The translations under genes were made by a program, and so were the position numbers. 64,000 bases of DNA, taken from assembly GCF_000372725.1 (NCBI RefSeq), contig NW_005201412.1:263643-327642 (forward strand). Direction: 5' to 3'. Shown here in pieces: positions 48,001-59,956 of this stretch; positions within the stretch are counted from its first letter, which is position 1, and each line of letters begins with the position of its first letter. This stretch comes from Emiliania huxleyi CCMP1516 (taxonomy: Eukaryota; Haptophyta; Isochrysidales; Noelaerhabdaceae). The notes beneath the pieces were generated by a model. It saw only the letters and a list, made by a program, of their open reading frames with translations. It was not told the origin of the DNA and searched no databases.

Positions 48001-50675
48001 TAGTGGGGGAAATGGTAATTTTGAAAGTCGCCACTTCAAGTACAAGCCCGGCAAGCTCAGCACTGACTGTGCATTCGTGCACAAAGCAGACACCAGACCT
48101 CGGTTTCCCATCGGGTTTCTGCTGCGGTTTCCCATGGCGCTTGGCGGTGTTTCCCATAGCCGAAAACCCAGGGGTCGGTCGATTTCTGGGATCTGCCTGT
48201 GGGTCTGGTTTCTGCGGTGTGAATACATCTCCCGCTTCGTCCTAATGAGCTCATTCCGGCCAATGAACAGGTGTCCCCCATCCGATTTTTTTCAAGTGGG
48301 AACAGCAAAAAAGCGGCTGCATTGGTTTCTGGTTTCTGGTTTCTGCTTTTTGGTCGCGACTGGTGATGAGTGTCAACGCCGGGTGCGGGTAATCTCGGCA
48401 CGGATCGGCACGTGTGGTAGCGTGCGATGAGGCCTTGCCAGCTCCTGGTGGTGCCCTCAAGATCGCCGCGCGCATTGGCCGCTCCGCCGACGTTGTGATA
48501 GAGCTTCTTTCTGTCTCCAACAGAGTAGATCCAAACACTCTATTGATAGGTGATAGGTACTCAAAACACTCGCACAACGCCTGCTTTCACAGCTCAGCCT
48601 TTCAGGGCTTGGGCATGACAAGCAACGCATCGCAGGCCTCCCTCCCTGCACGTGTCCGTCATGAGGACCGTGCCCTCGCACAATCGGTGCAGGCCAACGT
48701 TTTCCGGCGACGGCCCGCCCGCCGCCGCCCAGCTGCCCGCGCCCTTCTCCTTCTCGTGCTGCGCGATCCACGCGGTGAGGACGCACCTCGAGTACGACAG
48801 GATGCGCTCCTCGATGTGCGCGAGCAGCGCTGCCGACGTGCCGTCGTGCGGCAGTATCGAGAGCCCGCGCAAGCACACGTCCTCGATGGTGCCGTCGAAG
48901 TGCTCGAGCTGGAAGTTGCAGCTAAAGACGGAGTTCCCGAACTTGATCGACTCATCCCAGCCGAACGATATGACGCGCCTGCTCGCCGCGAACTTAAAGG
49001 CGGCCATCGCCTCGCCGGCGATCGTGACCTCGCCGCGCATTCGCTTGCTCTGGCGCGCGCAAGCGGCCGGCACGCCGTGGCCCAGGCACAGCACGTCGAG
49101 CACGTCCTGGATGTTGGCGGAGACGGTGGACGAGGCTACGCCGCGCGCACGCGCGCAAGCTGCGCGTGCCGCAGCCTGCGCAGCTCTGCGGACTCGGCCT
49201 GCCAGCGGCCGTGATCGTCGCGCCGCGGCAGCAAGCCGACGATCGGCGAGCAGCCCGGGCGCGGCGACGGCTCGTCGTCCTCGGACTCGGACTCGTCCTC
49301 AACCCTGAGCTCCTCGACCCGCGCCTTGAGCTCCTTGACCTGGAGCTGCAGCCCAGGCAGCTTCGCCGCGTCGCCCTCGACGGCGCGCGCCCGCTTGCGC
49401 GCCGTCGCCACCTCCGTCTTCTTTACGTCGAGCGCCGCCGCATGCGCGAGGCCGGCGTCCTCGAGCTTCTTGTTTGCCCGCGCGAGCTTCTTTGTCAGCA
49501 TCACCACGCGCACGTAGGCCGCGCGCTCGACGGCCGCGTCGAAGTTCCGCTTGCGCGCGGCGAGCTGCGCCGCCCGCGCCGCCTTCTGGGCCTCAGAGTA
49601 GCCGCGCTGCTGCGCCTCCTTGTACTTGCGCGCATCAGCCCGCTTACGCTCCGCGCGCTTCTTCGCCTTGGCGAGCTTGTCGGCGAAGTCGGCGAGCTGC
49701 GCGCGGCAAATCGCCAGCTCGCGCTCGAGCGCGTTGATCAAGCCGAGAGCCGCGCGCAAGACGGGGCCGCGCCGGTGGATCAGGTCGGCGACGCGCGTCG
49801 CAGCCCACGTTTTGAAGCGCAGCGGCGGCCTCTTGCGCGGCGGCTGCGGCAGCCCGCCAACCCCGCCACTGTCCGGGCGTTTCTTTAGTCCGGAGTGGTA
49901 CGCGTTCAGCGTCTCCTTGTGCCACTTGCCGTCGATGAGCCGCTGAAACGTGTCGTAGTAGCCGGCGGGCGCGGCCGCCGTCGCCCAGCCCGCCCGCTCA
50001 TCCGCAGCCTGCGCGGCGAGAGGCGCCATAGCCGCCGCGGTGTCCTCGGCGCTACTCTCGGTGTGGACGATGAAGAGGGCGAAAATCAGCACCTCCGTGT
50101 CCGTGGCGTCGGCGTGGTGCCGAGCGAAGAACGTGTCGCCCTTGGAGGTGATGGAGGACAGGAGTTTCTCTCCTGCGCAGGCGCGCGAGCGAGCGTGAGC
50201 GCGCCGAGGTCCACTGCGTGTGACTGCACCCGCCGTGGCCGCGCGCAACAGGTCGGCCAGAAAGAGCATCGCCGACGGTCGCCTTGAGGGCCAGGGCGGC
50301 CCCGGGGAAGCCATCCGCCCGAGCTGTGCATACCAAGGTGCTTGGCAGCACTTGGTGGGTTGAGCCGTGTCTCACAGCCCTGGCCGTGAAGAGGTAGCTA
50401 CCGCCCCGGCCTCCGGCGACCCGACGGCCGCCTCCGCGGCGGCGGCGCCCTGCGCGCCCAGCTGCAGCTCCATCGCCAGGGCCAAGCAGTCCACGCCCTG
50501 AGGCCCCCGAGCAGTGCAAACATCCATCGCTTCCATGCCTCGAGGAGCGATCTACCGGTTGTCACCCGCCGTCATCTAGACGCCGAACGAAAACGCCTCT
50601 CATGTCAACCTCTTCGAGATTCAGTTTGGGTTTGGGGCTTGGAATGAATGTTTTAGTGGACCATTTCCCCCACTA
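48001..50675. mobile_element. DNA transposon with 16-bp perfect terminal inverted repeats
   Basis: TAGTGGGGGAAATGGT at 48001-48016 is the exact reverse complement of 50660-50675. The 2,675-bp element carries one transposase-like gene. Immediate flanks are GGTCGTTG (left) and GCTCGTTG (right), an 8-bp near-match (7/8) that may be a target-site duplication. Sequence resembling GCGCAGCGGG(C/T)CGTCGTTGG occurs just outside both ends in the same orientation. Superfamily not recognised. Confidence 0.75.
48597..50314 (-). CDS. DDE-type transposase-like protein, probably frameshifted
   Basis: Frame 1 (50314 to ~49140) starts MASPGPPWPSRRPSAMLFLA and contains YYDTFQRLIDGKWHKETLNA, then a long basic coiled coil. 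The second frame (~49150-48597) reads VASSTVSANIQDVLDVLCLG, then VISFGWDESIKFGNSVFSCN with LEHFDGTIEDVCLRGLSILP, and LCEGTVLMTDTC before its stop. A coding reading needs one frame change near 49140-49150 (short intron or frameshift). The pattern of an Asp in a strand (GWDES), a DGT strand, and a second Asp (LMTDTC) resembles the RNase-H fold of DDE transposases; a third acid after it is not identified, so the protein may be cut short. Flanking terminal inverted repeats support the call. Confidence 0.6.
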
Positions 50676-51507
50676 GCTCGTTGCGCAGCGGGTCGTCGTT
50701 GGCGGGTCGTTGGCTAAAAATTGAAATCAGCATTTCCCGCACAACCCGCTCGTCTCGGTTTCACCGCGCACCGGGCTCCGCCAAATCGCGCGATCGCCGA
50801 TAGGCAAGAACGTGTTAGGTCTTAGGACATTGAATGAGCCGTGCATGCTCTTGCCTCTTCGCACACACACCACCAAACACATAAAGCGCACCATCTACGG
50901 ACGACGACCCCGCGCAGCCGCGCTGTGGTCTATCTATCTATCTATGCCGAGTGACGCTTGAAGCTCGGAGTGCGTCCCACCGAGTCCTCGTCCCCCCCTC
51001 GGTCCTCACCCCCTGTGGTACTCCAGCCGGCGACGGGCCGGCGCTGGGTTCCCCAGGGTCCGTGTGGGTCCGTGTGGTGACGGCCACGCTGGCGGCGGGG
51101 GTGGGGGCGGGGGTGGCGGGGGAGGTGGGTATGGGTGTGACTGACCCTGCGGCCTTGCCAGCCGCGGCTCCACGCACGCATCGGTCGTCTGCCGCACCCG
51201 GGGGGGGTTGTCAAAGGTAGGTAGGTAGAAAGGTGAAGAACAGCCAGGCTCGGACTGGACACCAACGCGGGATGGGTGGACGCTAGACAGATGATGACGG
51301 CACGCACGAGCGACACACAGACACAAACAAGCTCACAAGACACACAGCCAGCGGCTGGCTGCCACACACCCTGAGTTGGCGTACACATAACTCAAGGCCA
51401 CATCCTCCCTGTCGCCCCCCCCAGCACTCCAAGGTGAAGAGAAAAAGCGCACCACATCACAGGTTAAAGAGAAAAGAAATTAGGTTGCTGATTATACCTC
51501 GTTTGGA
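50676..51507. other. Intergenic
   Basis: Presumed promoter region of the homeobox gene. CTAT tetranucleotide repeat near 50931-50944. No gene seen. Confidence 0.4.
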
Positions 51508-52435
51508 ATGAATCGGAACGGACATCGACGTTCATTCGATGAGCCGAGTCGATCTGCAGCAGGGGCATTCGCCAACACCACCCAGGTTTTGCACAAATAC
51601 ATGGAAACCGCCGCGCACCAGGCGGCTGCGGGCGCGCCGGCGGGCGCGCTCGTCACGGTCGGCACCCTCGACCATGGCACCTCCGCCGCCCAGCCGGCCG
51701 CGGGCGCCCCCCCCCAGAGCTTCATGTACACGATGGCGCCTGTGTCTGTTGATGCGGGCGCGCAAATGGCGGCGCACGGGATGGCTCCGGTGATCATCCC
51801 CGGGGTGATGAAGGCGTCTCCCCGATGGGCCATCTCCAAGAAGGCGAAGCTCATCCTCGAGCAGATATACCAGATGGAGCGCTTCCCATCTGCCGAGATG
51901 CGGCGGCGACTCGCGGAGGACTTTGAGGTCGAGCCGCGCCAGGTGCAGTTCTGGTTCCAGGCGCGCGCGCCCGCCCGCGGAGAGCGGAAGGGCGAGCGAA
52001 TGGGCCTCCACCCCTCGCGGAACCTTCCCGCCCCTCCCTTCCCTCCTCCCCTCCCTCGGCCCCGCAAAACATGGGCGCTCGCTCTGACCAGCCGCGCCTC
52101 CGCTCCCCAGAACCGGCGGCAGCGGGACTCGCGCGCGCTGAAGCAGTCGCACGTCCTCACCAGCGGGGGAGCTGACGTCAAGAGCCAGACCTCCACCTCA
52201 AACGCCGAAGCCATCCTCGAGCAGCTCCGTATGATGAACCAGGCACCCTACCCCCCCCCCCCCCCCCCCTCTCCCCTTCTCTAAGGCTCTCCCTCAGTGC
52301 AATCTCTGCCCCCAGGCGCCTATTCCCGCCACCTATTCACCGCCGCAGCTGAGCGGCGAGCTGCCCCCGGCGGTGGGGCTGCAAGCGGGCTACTCTCTAC
52401 CCACCTCTTCGGCCGTCGAGCAGCCCGCCTCCTGA
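51508..52435 (+). CDS. Homeodomain transcription factor
   Basis: Exons 51508-51960, 52111-52242, 52316-52435, both introns GC-AG; 234 residues. Residues ~103-160 form a homeodomain: RWAISKKAKLILEQIYQMER, FPSAEMRRRLAEDFEVEPRQ and the recognition helix VQFWFQNRRQRDSRALKQ. The first intron cuts exactly between WFQ and NRR, the core of helix 3. Asn in WFQNRR contacts adenine in DNA. The flanks are Ala/Pro/Thr-rich and disordered. Nuclear DNA-binding regulator; targets unknown. The start MNRNGHRRSFDEPSRS is the first ATG of the frame. Confidence 0.9.
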
Positions 52436-53117
52436 GCCCGCTTCCGCAGGGCTGCGGTCCGGGGGCGGGAGGCGCGGGCCCGCTGGGCCCAAGGCGCGGC
52501 GAGCGGCTGTATAGCGTGGCTGGTTGGAGCACAGGAGAGGGTGGGAGCACGGGCAGAGGGGTAGCATGTCTGGCCTCGTCGAGATCGGCGTCGCCATGCA
52601 AACGCTTGCTTGGCAAGGCGGCGTGGCCGCGGCTAGTCGCCGGCGACTTCGTCTGGCTCGTCTGGCTCCGAATACGGACTGGTAGGTGTACAAGGAGCGC
52701 AGTGGGAGCATGTGGGACTCTATGTGACAGGCGTTCACTGAGACGCCTCTTGGGGGAGAGAGATGTGTCTTGAGAACGAGAGGAACCGTTCCCTCAACCC
52801 CACGCACCGGGAGTGGAAGAGCGAGGCGAAGAGCACACACATCCACATGCATCTCGTGGGTGCGGGTACGGGCGCTAGCCGCTACGGCAGTCGGCACGGC
52901 TTTACCAGTAATATATACCACGTACACGCAAGGCAGCTCCAGCTGCGTGTTCGGCCACATTGTAGTTGTACTGGTTGTGTAGGCTGTATAGCCCTCCCGG
53001 TCCGGCGTGTTCCCCACACCTACCTGTAAGCTATATAAACGCGCGGCGCCCCGGTCTCCAGGGGGGCAGTTTCCACTAGCACTACGGAGTCACCTGTGGC
53101 GCACAGCCTCTCACACA
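52436..53117. other. Intergenic between convergent genes
   Basis: ATATATACC near 52911 and CTATATAAACG at 53031-53039 are TATA-like, but no gene start can be tied to them. Confidence 0.35.
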
Positions 53118-53769
53118 TCAACTACCTCGCTGGCTGCCTCCGGTACCGGTCGATCCCGCAGGCTTTTCCTCGGCGTCGCCGCCGCCGCTGCTCTTCTCGA
53201 ACACAGCGGACACCAGCATGCCGCCCAGTATGACGACGATGAAGATGAGGGCGATCGTGCATGCGATGAAGCCGCTTGCGAAGACGTTGATATGGCACTC
53301 TTCTGCGAGTTCCTCTGCGCTCGAAGAGCGACTCCCACAGAGAAAGGAGAGGAAGTTTATCTGGCATAGATACCGCGCGTTTGGCCACGCGAGAACTGCC
53401 ATCCAGATAGCAAACGGCAGGATCAGTCCCCCGAAAGCACCGACAGCCTTGTCGAGCGAGGACTCCGCACCAAGCTTCTTCTTCTTCTCGAGGCGGAGGA
53501 TGAATTGGGCGAGACCGTTGACGATGGCGATGGCGCCGAAGACAACTGTCAGCCACCAGAGGTTTGGAATGGCCGGGCAGGACCTGAAAACAGCACACGA
53601 CGGCCGTGAGAGACCGAGGCGCGTGGCAAGGCCGATGCGGTGGCAATGCAAGCCCAAAGGGTGGCAGCGGCATGATGATCAGGCTCAGCGTGCCCAGGGT
53701 GCTCACCAAGCCTAACCACTCCTCCTTGGTGCGGTTCTCGTAGATGTCGACCGTCGGAGTGGACTCCAT
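53118..53769 (-). CDS. Small four-pass membrane protein, unknown family
   Basis: Exons 53769-53669 and 53583-53118 with one GC-AG intron (phase 2 join, MP-SC); about 188 residues. Membrane segments: WLGLVSTLGTLSLIIMP, LWWLTVVFGAIAIVNGLAQF, AFGGLILPFAIWMAVLAW and VFASGFIACTIALIFIVVIL. A charged loop (LRLEKKKKLG) follows segment 2, and a Cys-containing loop (CQINFLSFLCG, EECHINV) lies between 3 and 4. The tail is Gly/Ser-rich. Tetraspan topology; no named family recognised. Confidence 0.6.
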
Positions 53770-55042
<1,273 letters not shown>

Positions 55043-57060
55043 ATGCCGGTTCCGCCGCCGCCGCCTCCTCCGCCTCCACCGCCTCCTCCGCCTCCTCCGC
55101 CGTTGGATTCTGACCCCTTCTCTCAGCTGGCAGAGCTTGTCGAGGAGCTGCAGCTTCCGCTCGCCAACCTTTGCGAGGGCTCGTGGGCGGCGACAAGCGC
55201 GCAGGTCAATGAGGTCGTCGAGGCGAAGATTGAGGCTGCCTTTGAGAAGATTGCCGAGCGCATCCGCCAGCAGCTGCAGCGTCCACGCGAGAACGAAATC
55301 CCGCGCCTGCTCGGGCGCGGGATGCACGCCGTCTTTGAGAACGTGTGGCCTGACCTGCGCGAGATGCTGCTCGAATACGCAATGAGCGGCGTGGAGCGGG
55401 GCCTAACCCGGGTACGGAAGGACCTACCCCTCAAGCCGCCACCCTCGCAGCCGCCATCCCGCCTCGCCCGCGTCCGCAACCGGCTGCTCTACACGCTCTA
55501 CCCGTACGACCGCAGCTTTCTGTCTCAGTGCTGCCAGGCGCGCCGCACTGCTCGCGACGCGGCCCCTGCTGACTACTGCACTCACACCTGTGATGCCTCC
55601 CCTGAGAATGCAGTGGCAGTACTGGCTCCTCTTCGGCATACAGTGCGTCGCCTATTTCGGCATCTCGTCCCTCTTCTTCCTCGCCGTCGGCGCCAGAGAT
55701 GAGCCACCGTGCCGAGCGCGGCGAGGGCGTCGCCTCACCGGCCCCGCCCGCGTGCGCAGGCTGCCTGATCGAGCGGAGAGACGAGTTCCAGCTCGCGCAG
55801 CACGTGCTCTACATGAAGGGCTTCATGTTCCTCTCCACGGGCTTCCTCGGCCTCGTCTTCTACGGCGGGTCGGACATGTACTGCGCCGCGGCCGCCTCGC
55901 CCGAGACGCTGCTCGCTTGCCTGCACGATGTCTCCCCGGGACGGCGAGCGAGCTACGCGGCAGAGTGCGTCCTCTACAGCCTGCAGGCGGACTGCCACCA
56001 GCACCGCCGTGTGTCCTCGTAGCGCGTGCCTTCTTCCCGCGCGTTCTTATAGCACGGTGGGGTGCAGCTGGTGGGGTGTCCCCTGCGGCCACGAGACCCT
56101 AGACAAGTCCCTAGACGAGACCTCTCGAGTTCGAGCGGCGTCCCTCCCCGAGACGCTTCTCTTCTAGCCGTGCCGCAGGTGGCCGCCGTCTGGTGGGCGA
56201 TGCTGCAGCTTCGGCTGGCGGCGCAGAGGCAGGCGGCGCCCGACTACGCGCCCCTCGGGGACGACGGCGAGGAGGAGGGCGAGAAGGCGGGAGGGCGGTC
56301 CTCCGCGCCCCGCTCCCCTCTCCCTTCCTCGGTGCCGTCCCCTGTGCCGCCTCGCGCCTTCGGCCGGCGGCGAGGACAGAGCATCAAGGGGCGGCGAGGC
56401 GGCTGGCTGGCGCGGCTGATCGCGTACGAGGTGTGCTGCTTCGGGCTCTGCGCAGCCCTCTTCGCTGCCGCGGCGGTGCACCACGGCTTTCGGGTTGCCG
56501 CGGGGGGAGGGCCTCGGCCGGAGGCGAGGGCGCCGAAAGAAGAGACGGCAGGGGTCGCCCGGACATGAGGCTACAGAGGGGTTGGCGTGTGCGCCGCGTA
56601 GGACTGGACGATGATCTGGACAACCCTCACTTGGTGCAAGACGCTGTACGGCCTTCTGGCGGCGCGCAACCCCTCGCCCCCCTCGCGCCTCCCCGCAGCC
56701 CTCGGCACGCGGCAGCACTCGCGGGGGGTCTCCTCTCTCCTAGGCGCCCTACCTCCTCTTCATGCTCCCGCTCGTCGGCGAGATTTTGCTGCAGGTGCCG
56801 CTCATGACGGGGTACGACGAGCACGGCGCGCCGCGCCGCGCCGCACTCCTCGCCCCTCTGTGTGTGTGTGCCTGCTCAAGGTGGCTGCTGACTTGCCCGA
56901 TGACACGTCCGCAGGCCAGCTGCAGCGCTACCTGACTGCGGTCGAGCTGGACAAGGCGAGGGAGGCCCGGCTGATCGCGCGCCTGCAGGCGAAGCAGGCC
57001 CGCGAGCTGGCCCGGGATCGTGAGCGGGCGGGTTGCGGGTCGCCCTGCTTGAACCCTTGA
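55043..57060 (+). CDS. Multi-pass membrane protein with polyproline N-terminus, unknown family
   Basis: Seven exons, phases consistent: 55043-55537, 55614-55689, 55760-55986, 56179-56493, 56602-56661, 56744-56825, 56915-57060; 466 residues. Five of six introns are GC-AG. The N-terminus has ~17 consecutive Pro, then an amphipathic helical domain (VNEVVEAKIEAAFEKIAERI), then RLLYTLYPYDRSFLSQ before the first membrane helix WQYWLLFGIQCVAYFGISSL. Further helices: GFMFLSTGFLGLVFYGG, ARLIAYEVCCFGLCAALFAA, and WTTLTWCKTLYGLLA joined to PYLLFMLPLVGEILLQVPLM. It ends with a charged helix (LDKAREARLIARLQAKQARE). The PYDRS / DEFQL / TGYDEHG pattern recalls a membrane family shared by algae and oomycetes with no known role. 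Location unknown. Confidence 0.7.
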
Positions 57061-57541
57061 CGACTGAACCAGCCAGGACTGAACGCGGAGAGTCGAGCGA
57101 GAGAGTGCCGGTCAGTGTCGCTTCTGTGCATAAGGCCTTCTTGCCTGTCGCACTCTTGCCTGTCGCACACATGCACATGTGCAATCGTTTCGCAGTTGGG
57201 GCCTGTGTCAGACCTGGGCTTGAGATTGAGGAGATATCGCGTCGGTTCCGGTAATCGGATATCGGATATCGGTCTGCGTGGAACATTATGTAAGTTCCAA
57301 ACAAATAAATTCCCGAAAGACCGCACAGACAGGTGACAAACACAACGCTCAGCCTGTCCTCAGGCTCAGCGGCCAAAAGGGCGAATAATTTAACAAACAT
57401 GACTCTCTCTCACAGCAGACAGATTCGCCGGAACTAACACACACAGGCGGAGTGAAGTGTGAAGAAGTCGCGCAGCTGCACCCCAGGCATGAAGCAACCG
57501 TTACGAGGCTAGCCTCGTACCTCGAGAAGATATGTGTACAT
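57061..57541. other. Intergenic
   Basis: GGATATC repeats near 57248-57264 and a CATGCACATG palindrome near 57170. No gene. Confidence 0.35.
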
Positions 57542-58720
57542 ATGGCTCCTGTCGTCGCGAAGAAGGGCAGTAGCACCAGTAAGATTGCTCCCGAACCGAG
57601 CGCACCAACCGGCAGAATCGGCAGCTCTAAAGAGGTATCATGCAAATCCGAGCCGTCTGGCATGGCATCCAAATCCGAGCCGACTGGCACGGCACTGCCA
57701 GCGCCGCGACCATTTCTTTCGATCTCCAACGACCTCTGTGGCCTTGTGATTTCGTCTTGGCTCGTGCCGACGGTGAGGCGTCCTCGCAAAGGTGTCCTGA
57801 CCTTTGTGGGTGCCTTGTTGGCTCAGCTTGGCTTCCTCTTGTACATGGTTGAGATCATCATCCACGGAGGCAAGAGCACCTGCGAAACGCCCGCTCTGCT
57901 TCAGTTGGTCGCCCTCTACACCTTTGGCTCCGCATGCGCCGCCGGATCGCACAGCGACAACCTGCTGCAAGTTGCCCTTGTGTGCCAGCGGCTGCGGCTT
58001 CCCGCCGCTCCTGTGGCCGACAGCCACGGGCGGCTGACACAAGGCAGCGAGGCAAAAGCCGCTCAGGGGCAGAGGGAGTGGCCATGCCGCGACATTTGCA
58101 CCGTTGACGTTGCCACGCGTCAACAGGTGATCATCCCAGTCCGGCCGACGTCACGGCGCGCGCGGATGCTGCTCGCGTGCGCACCTCTCGCTTCGATGCT
58201 CATCGAGCTCCTCACGCTCTGCGTCGGCCCGATCTCCTCAGCTCTCTTTCACCAAAGCATGCCACTGCTCTCATCATCAATCCACGGTAGGCGCTGTCTA
58301 CCTGCTCTTGTCTGCGACCACCGAGGAGCTGATTCTAAACGCGGTGAGATCCGGCAGAGACGCGTGGGTTTAGTTGTGGGTGAGTGTCGAGCGCTCCCGG
58401 CGCGGCGTCAGGTGGCGACGAACTTCGTGACGCAGATCGACGAGGTGATGCTCACCGCGTTTGTGCACCGCGCGTCGCGCGATCGGCTGAGCAAGTACCA
58501 GTACGAGCATCTGTGGGGCGTCGAAGAGGGCGACACCCGGCTGAAGAATGTGAGCGATCGGTCGAGGTGGCTCGCGCGCAGACAGGAGCTGCTGCCACTC
58601 GTCTTGCTGCTGCTCGCCACCGTCACGGTCGGTGCCGGGCAAGCGTACGGCAGCCCTCAGGACGGCGAGTCGTGCAGCTTCGTCTACCCTCCCGAGAGAG
58701 AGGCTCCAGAGGCTGTCTGA
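57542..58720 (+). CDS. Multi-pass membrane protein, unknown family
   Basis: Exons include 57542 to about 58250, about 58281-58343 (TVGAVYLLLSATTEELILNA) and 58412-58720; the second intron is GT-AG and the first junction is unresolved. After a Ser/Lys-rich N-terminus come PFLSISNDLCGLVISSWLVP, TFVGALLAQLGFLLYMVEII, LLQLVALYTFGSACAAGS, a loop, MLLACAPLASMLIELLTLCV, then ATTEELILNAVATNFVTQID with EVMLTAF, and a last helix LLPLVLLLLATVTVGAG. The ELILNAVATNFVTQIDE pattern is that of algal and stramenopile membrane proteins of unknown role. Its neighbour upstream is also a multi-pass protein on the same strand. Confidence 0.55.
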   Translation: MAPVVAKKGSSTSKIAPEPSAPTGRIGSSKEVSCKSEPSGMASKSEPTGTALPAPRPFLSISNDLCGLVISSWLVPTVRRPRKGVLTFVGALLAQLGFLLYMVEIIIHGGKSTCETPALLQLVALYTFGSACAAGSHSDNLLQVALVCQRLRLPAAPVADSHGRLTQGSEAKAAQGQREWPCRDICTVDVATRQQVIIPVRPTSRRARMLLACAPLASMLIELLTLCVGPISSALFHQSMPLLSSSIHGRRCLPALVCDHRGADSKRGEIRQRRVGLVVGECRALPARRQVATNFVTQIDEVMLTAFVHRASRDRLSKYQYEHLWGVEEGDTRLKNVSDRSRWLARRQELLPLVLLLLATVTVGAGQAYGSPQDGESCSFVYPPEREAPEAV

Positions 58721-58959
58721 CGTCAGGGCGTGCGTGCCGCTGCCGGAGAATGCACTTGTCTTTCACAAACGACAAACTTCGCGCCAGTTGGGGATGTGCG
58801 CGGGCGTCGCTCTTATCAGTCAGTGCGCGCAAGTTCGTTGCCGGCATCGCGCATGCTCATTTTAGATTTTTTATAAGCGCATCAATAACAATATGTGTGT
58901 TCTCTCTTGTGACTCGCCCAGGACTCGCCCTGCCGATTCTTGGGGCTTGGCGCCGCGTC

Positions 58960-59016
58960 ACGGGGCTCGAGCAGGGAGGACGGGCGCGGTGCCTTTCCCC
59001 TCCCCGCCGTCATGCC
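58960..59016 (-). promoter_or_regulatory. Candidate SECIS element of the glutaredoxin gene
   Basis: On the minus strand, 97 nt after the stop, ATGA (59013-59010) is followed after 13 nt by AAA, the loop signature; GCGGGGAGG pairs with CCTCCCTGC (9 pairs including a G-U), and beyond the stem TCGA supplies the GA opposite the TGA for a tandem G-A quartet. One C-C mismatch separates stem and quartet. This fits the eukaryotic selenocysteine insertion element layout (AUGA, AA in apical loop, GA). Fold judged by eye. Confidence 0.55.
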
Positions 59017-59109
59017 GACGCGACACCACAGGGAAAGCTGGCCTCTCGGCGACTCGGCCCGTGCCTCCCCAACTCCCTTTGCACATCGCGAGTCCCGCCG
59101 CGCCGGCGC

Positions 59110-59844
59110 CTAATTTTGCAGCATCGGCTGCAGCTTGCCCGCTTTATCAAGCGTCATCACGCCGCCCAGACCGCCGTCGTTGCAGCCGCCGACAAACTCG
59201 CCGCCGATGAAGACGGCAGGGACGGAGGTGCGTCCCGTGAGGTCTGCGAGCTCTGCGCGGAGGGCGTAGCCGTCCTGCACCTCGTTCAGCTCGACGACGC
59301 GGTACTCGGCGCCGTAGCCGTCGAGCACCTGGCGGGCGAGCGGCGAGGAGAGCACTCTCGGGGTTGTGTGCGTGCTGTTCGAATGTCTGTCGAGGTGGCG
59401 TTGGCAAGGCAGCGACGCCAGCACTCGCCTGCTTCGCCTTGACGCAGAAGGGTCAGGTCGTAAACGAGAACATTACCACGCGGTCGCCTAGGGAAGGTGC
59501 CGCGAGCGGGTCTGCGATCGGCCAGCCCACTGAGGGCATGCACAGGAGGTGTTGCCGGCAATGATTCCATCGAGCTGCGCACGCATCGCGATCTCGTCGT
59601 AGTCGCCGGCCTGCAACTTGGCGAGCCCCTTCTTGAACTTTGCCGCCGGGCTGTTTTGGATGGCCTCTTGCAGACCGTTGATGGCTTGGATGAATGGGTT
59701 GCCGGTCGGGTCCTCAGCGCAGGTGAGCACAGAGGCGCGTGCCACGGAGGGCAGACGCGCTGAGCGCGTCGACGAGGGGAGAGAGAGCGCGTGGCCATCT
59801 GGGGCCAGGCAGAGGAAGAGCGCGATCGCTGCTCGATACAGCAT
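59110..59844 (-). CDS. Glutaredoxin with in-frame TGA at the first active-site Cys (probable selenoprotein)
   Basis: Exons 59844-59556, 59487-59429, 59328-59110, both introns GC-AG and in phase; 188 residues if TGA is read. Leader MLYRAAIALFLCLAPDGHAL is signal-peptide-like and followed by a Ser/Arg-rich stretch, so secretory or plastid targeting is likely. Then VVMFSFTT, TGA (59455-59453), PFCVKAKQ, and the classic glutaredoxin rest: VLDGYGAEYRVVELNEVQDG, LTGRTSVPAVFIGGEFVGGC ND. The family active site is TTCPFC or TTCPYC; here the first Cys, the nucleophile, is replaced by TGA while everything around it is intact. Glutaredoxins reduce disulfides or glutathione-protein bonds. With a SECIS-like hairpin downstream, selenocysteine is the simplest reading; a recent nonsense mutation is the alternative. 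Confidence 0.8.
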
Positions 59845-59956
59845 CTCTCTCTCTGTTGTCGTGTCAGGCTCTTGTGTCAACAGTGGCGAGCCGTTTAGGC
59901 AGCAGCGAGCCACAGCAGCGAGCCAGCGGAAGCTTCTCTCTCAAAGAAAACAACCT

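Noticed and set aside
59453-59455. TGA read as an ordinary stop, making the glutaredoxin a pseudogene
   Set aside because: Rest of the domain, splice phases and leader are intact, the TGA replaces precisely the Cys, and a SECIS-like element follows; kept only as an alternative.
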